From contig NZ_JACIJN010000014.1 in NCBI RefSeq assembly GCF_014199415.1, positions 1 through 52,007 of the forward strand: 52,007 nucleotides of DNA. Direction: 5' to 3'. The translations under genes were made by a program, and so were the position numbers. How positions within the stretch are numbered: position 1 is the first letter of the stretch; every line of letters starts with the position of its first letter. The notes under the pieces were generated by a model. It ran no database searches. It was given only the letters and a program-made list of their open reading frames with translations, and had not been told where the DNA came from. Source of the stretch: Sphingomonas endophytica. GTDB taxonomy: Bacteria; Pseudomonadota; Alphaproteobacteria; Sphingomonadales; Sphingomonadaceae. This document shows positions 50,692 through 52,007 of the stretch, piece by piece.

Positions 50692-50700
50692 TTATCCACA
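50692..50700 (+). promoter_or_regulatory. DnaA box
   Basis: TTATCCACA, a perfect consensus DnaA-binding site, next to the iteron array. Marks the replication origin together with the AT-rich segment at 50731-50768. Confidence 0.8.
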
Positions 50701-50707
50701 GATCGGC

Positions 50708-50955
50708 CTACCCTAAAGCTCACTTTTCGCCATTCAGATTCTCTAATTCTTCTGATTCAAGATTCAGGGTGCTGAAAGGCCAGGATTTCTGGGGAAAATC
50801 GGGCCTAACGGTGAGCTTTAGGGTCGATTCGCGTGAGTTTCGGGGTAGCGTGCGGTGAGCTTTGGGGCCGGTAAAAGTGAGTGTTCGGGCCGGTTGCGGT
50901 GAGCATTGGGGTAGCTGGCCGGCAGTGTCGGGAGTGACGGTGAGTTTTGGGGTAG
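50708..50955 (+). repeat. oriV iteron array
   Basis: Units of the type GTGAGYTTTGGGGTAG start at 50811, 50833, 50855, 50877 and 50899, exactly 22 bp apart, with another at 50940 and an inverted one at 50708-50723. An AT-rich stretch (50731-50768) lies between the inverted unit and the array. This is the standard iteron origin of Rep_3 plasmids, directly upstream of rep. Confidence 0.88.
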
Positions 50956-51055
50956 CCCCTCACCGTTCTATCGGGGAGCCGGATCATTTGCCTGGCTCAC
51001 TTTTCGCGTTTAAGGTGAGGCGATAAGTCCCTCTTGCTCACCGTTGGTCAAGTCT

Positions 51056-51934
51056 ATGTCGCAACCTGCCGTGGTCGATATGTCGTTCCGCACACTGGCC
51101 CAGAAGGGGCGCGGCAACCCCTTTGATCCCGCCAACTATGGGGAAATCGTCAAACCCGGCGAGCTGGTCGATATTGTCGAGCTGAGCCCCCTCACCCTCG
51201 CCGATCGCCGTATCTATAACCTGCTCATCGCCAACGCCTGGGAGCGCATCGGCGAGCCGATCATCCATCGCATCGCAAAATCGGGACTGAAAGGGACGCA
51301 TCAGGGCAATGAGCGCGTGGAAAGCTCGCTGCTGCGTCTCATGGGCACCATCGCGATCGTCACGATCCGCAAGGACGGCAAGAGCTACAAGCGCCGTGTT
51401 CAGCTCCTCGGTCCCAGCGATGAAAGCCTCGAGAAGGACGGCTTCCTTCACTACCGCATCCCGGAAGAGCTAATCGAGATACTACGGAACAGTCAGGTCT
51501 ATGCCCGTCTCAAGACGCAGGTGATGTATTGCTTCGAGTCGAAGTACGCCCTTTGCCTCTATGAGATGATCGAGCGGCGTATCGGCCTCGAATACAAGCA
51601 GAAGGAGGAGTTCACGATTGAGGAGCTGCGTGGCTTGCTCAACGTCCCCGAAGGCAAGCTCGAACGCTTTGCCGATCTGAACAAATACTGCCTCAAGGTC
51701 GCCGTTGAGGAAATCAACAAGCTCTGCCCCTTCTATGTCGATTTCACGCCGATCAAGAACGGGCGCAAGGTCGAGCGGGTGGCACTCCATTGGTTCCCGA
51801 AAACGTCCAGCGGCAAGCGCGACGCACAGAACCTGATCGATCAACACAGCATCGTGCGGCGCGCCAAGCTGCGTGGCGGGATACCCGAACTGCCCGTGCT
51901 GGTGGATTTCAGTACGCCAGCCGCGCAAAGGTGA
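51056..51934 (+). CDS. Replication initiator, Rep_3 (RepB) family
   Basis: 292 residues from the ATG at 51056; a TTG four codons earlier is possible. Two winged-helix domains: PLTLADRRIYNLLIANAWER, LLRLMGTIAIVTI, then QVMYCFESKYALCLYEMIERR and EFTIEELRGLLNVPEGKLER with LKVAVEEINKLCPFYVDFTP, all typical of Rep_3 initiators that bind iterons. Inverted iteron-like CTCACC/CTCACT elements lie between the array and the gene and could let Rep repress itself. The stop codon lies inside the terminal overlap. Confidence 0.92.
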   Translation: MSQPAVVDMSFRTLAQKGRGNPFDPANYGEIVKPGELVDIVELSPLTLADRRIYNLLIANAWERIGEPIIHRIAKSGLKGTHQGNERVESSLLRLMGTIAIVTIRKDGKSYKRRVQLLGPSDESLEKDGFLHYRIPEELIEILRNSQVYARLKTQVMYCFESKYALCLYEMIERRIGLEYKQKEEFTIEELRGLLNVPEGKLERFADLNKYCLKVAVEEINKLCPFYVDFTPIKNGRKVERVALHWFPKTSSGKRDAQNLIDQHSIVRRAKLRGGIPELPVLVDFSTPAAQR

Positions 51935-52007
51935 GGCGCTACCCCAAAACTCACTTTTAGGCCAAGGCCGTGTCAGTATAGCCGTATACGGCTATACTGA
52001 CACGGCC
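51913..52007. repeat. Terminal direct repeat, right copy (circular overlap)
   Basis: Identical to bases 1-95. It contains the end of rep (to 51934), the inverted iteron (51939-51954) and the first 48 bases of the 54-bp palindrome, where the sequence stops. Confidence 0.93.

Noticed and set aside
1..52007. Insertion sequences, CRISPR arrays, tRNA or rRNA genes
   Set aside because: No DDE transposase frame, no regularly spaced direct repeats with unique spacers, and no tRNA- or rRNA-like segment was seen; the only regular repeats are iterons and TATA arrays.

Overview
The window is one circular plasmid written as a line. Its first 95 bases are repeated exactly as its last 95 (1-95 = 51913-52007), so the molecule closes at about 51,912 bp, with the opening just downstream of the replication gene. 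High GC in most genes, the Rep_3 initiator with 22-bp iterons, the ParA/ribbon-helix-helix partition pair, the Ti-type TraA/TraC/TraD/TraG set with a DUF6118 gene, and the style of the metal genes all point to an alphaproteobacterium, most likely a sphingomonad (Sphingomonas/Sphingobium type). Host assignment is inference; no chromosomal marker is present.

Backbone. Replication: a DnaA box and iterons (50.7-51.0 kb) followed by rep (51.06-51.93 kb). Partition: parA plus an RHH gene (1.6-2.55 kb), accompanied by five clusters of TATA spaced exactly 8 bp apart, which look like the RHH binding sites. Mobilisation: relaxase/helicase traA, a candidate oriT, traC, traD and the coupling protein traG (44-50.2 kb). 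No VirB/Trb mating-pair genes are present, so the plasmid looks mobilisable rather than self-transmissible.

Cargo, left to right: (1) a low-GC ParA-family gene broken by an in-frame TGA; (2) a remnant of a SprT-like gene; (3) a BsuBI/PstI-type restriction-modification operon led by a serine recombinase, the three genes coupled by 4-base overlaps; (4) a sulfite-detoxification block (cytochrome c, exported sulfite dehydrogenase, TDT/SSU1-type exporter, LysR regulator, cytoplasmic sulfite-oxidase-family enzyme, MgtC) joined to an ECF sigma/anti-sigma/beta-propeller/DUF305 operon; (5) a second serine recombinase; (6) a copper block with a MerR regulator, a glutaredoxin-MauE fusion, a cysteine-pair peptide, a broken DUF411 gene, DUF305 proteins, PepSY, CopB, CopA, a CnrYXH-like sigma circuit and CopCD; (7) a lower-GC defence islet of two convergent genes, an OLD-type ATPase/TOPRIM protein and a REase-nSTAND NTPase; (8) a czc operon (CDF, His-rich protein, CzcCBA, CzcD, Myb-like protein) under a CadR-like regulator; (9) an arsRCB-arsN2-arsH operon.

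The resistance blocks appear to be swappable modules. Three copies of a 28-bp near-palindrome with serine-recombinase geometry (13-2-13) lie at 6358, 15921 and 26174, exactly bracketing the sulfite and copper blocks. A second site type brackets the sulfite block more tightly. The most novel-looking content is a duplicated two-gene cassette (17232-17803 and 31043-31613): a small exported/membrane Cys protein followed by a 60-65-residue exported peptide with three or four Cys-Cys pairs and a His/Met tail, each copy closed by a strong hairpin. It may be an undescribed periplasmic metal-buffering system. Several genes carry single-base inactivating changes (ParA-like TGA, DUF411 TAG, a catalytic Arg to Cys in the first recombinase), which suggests recent decay.
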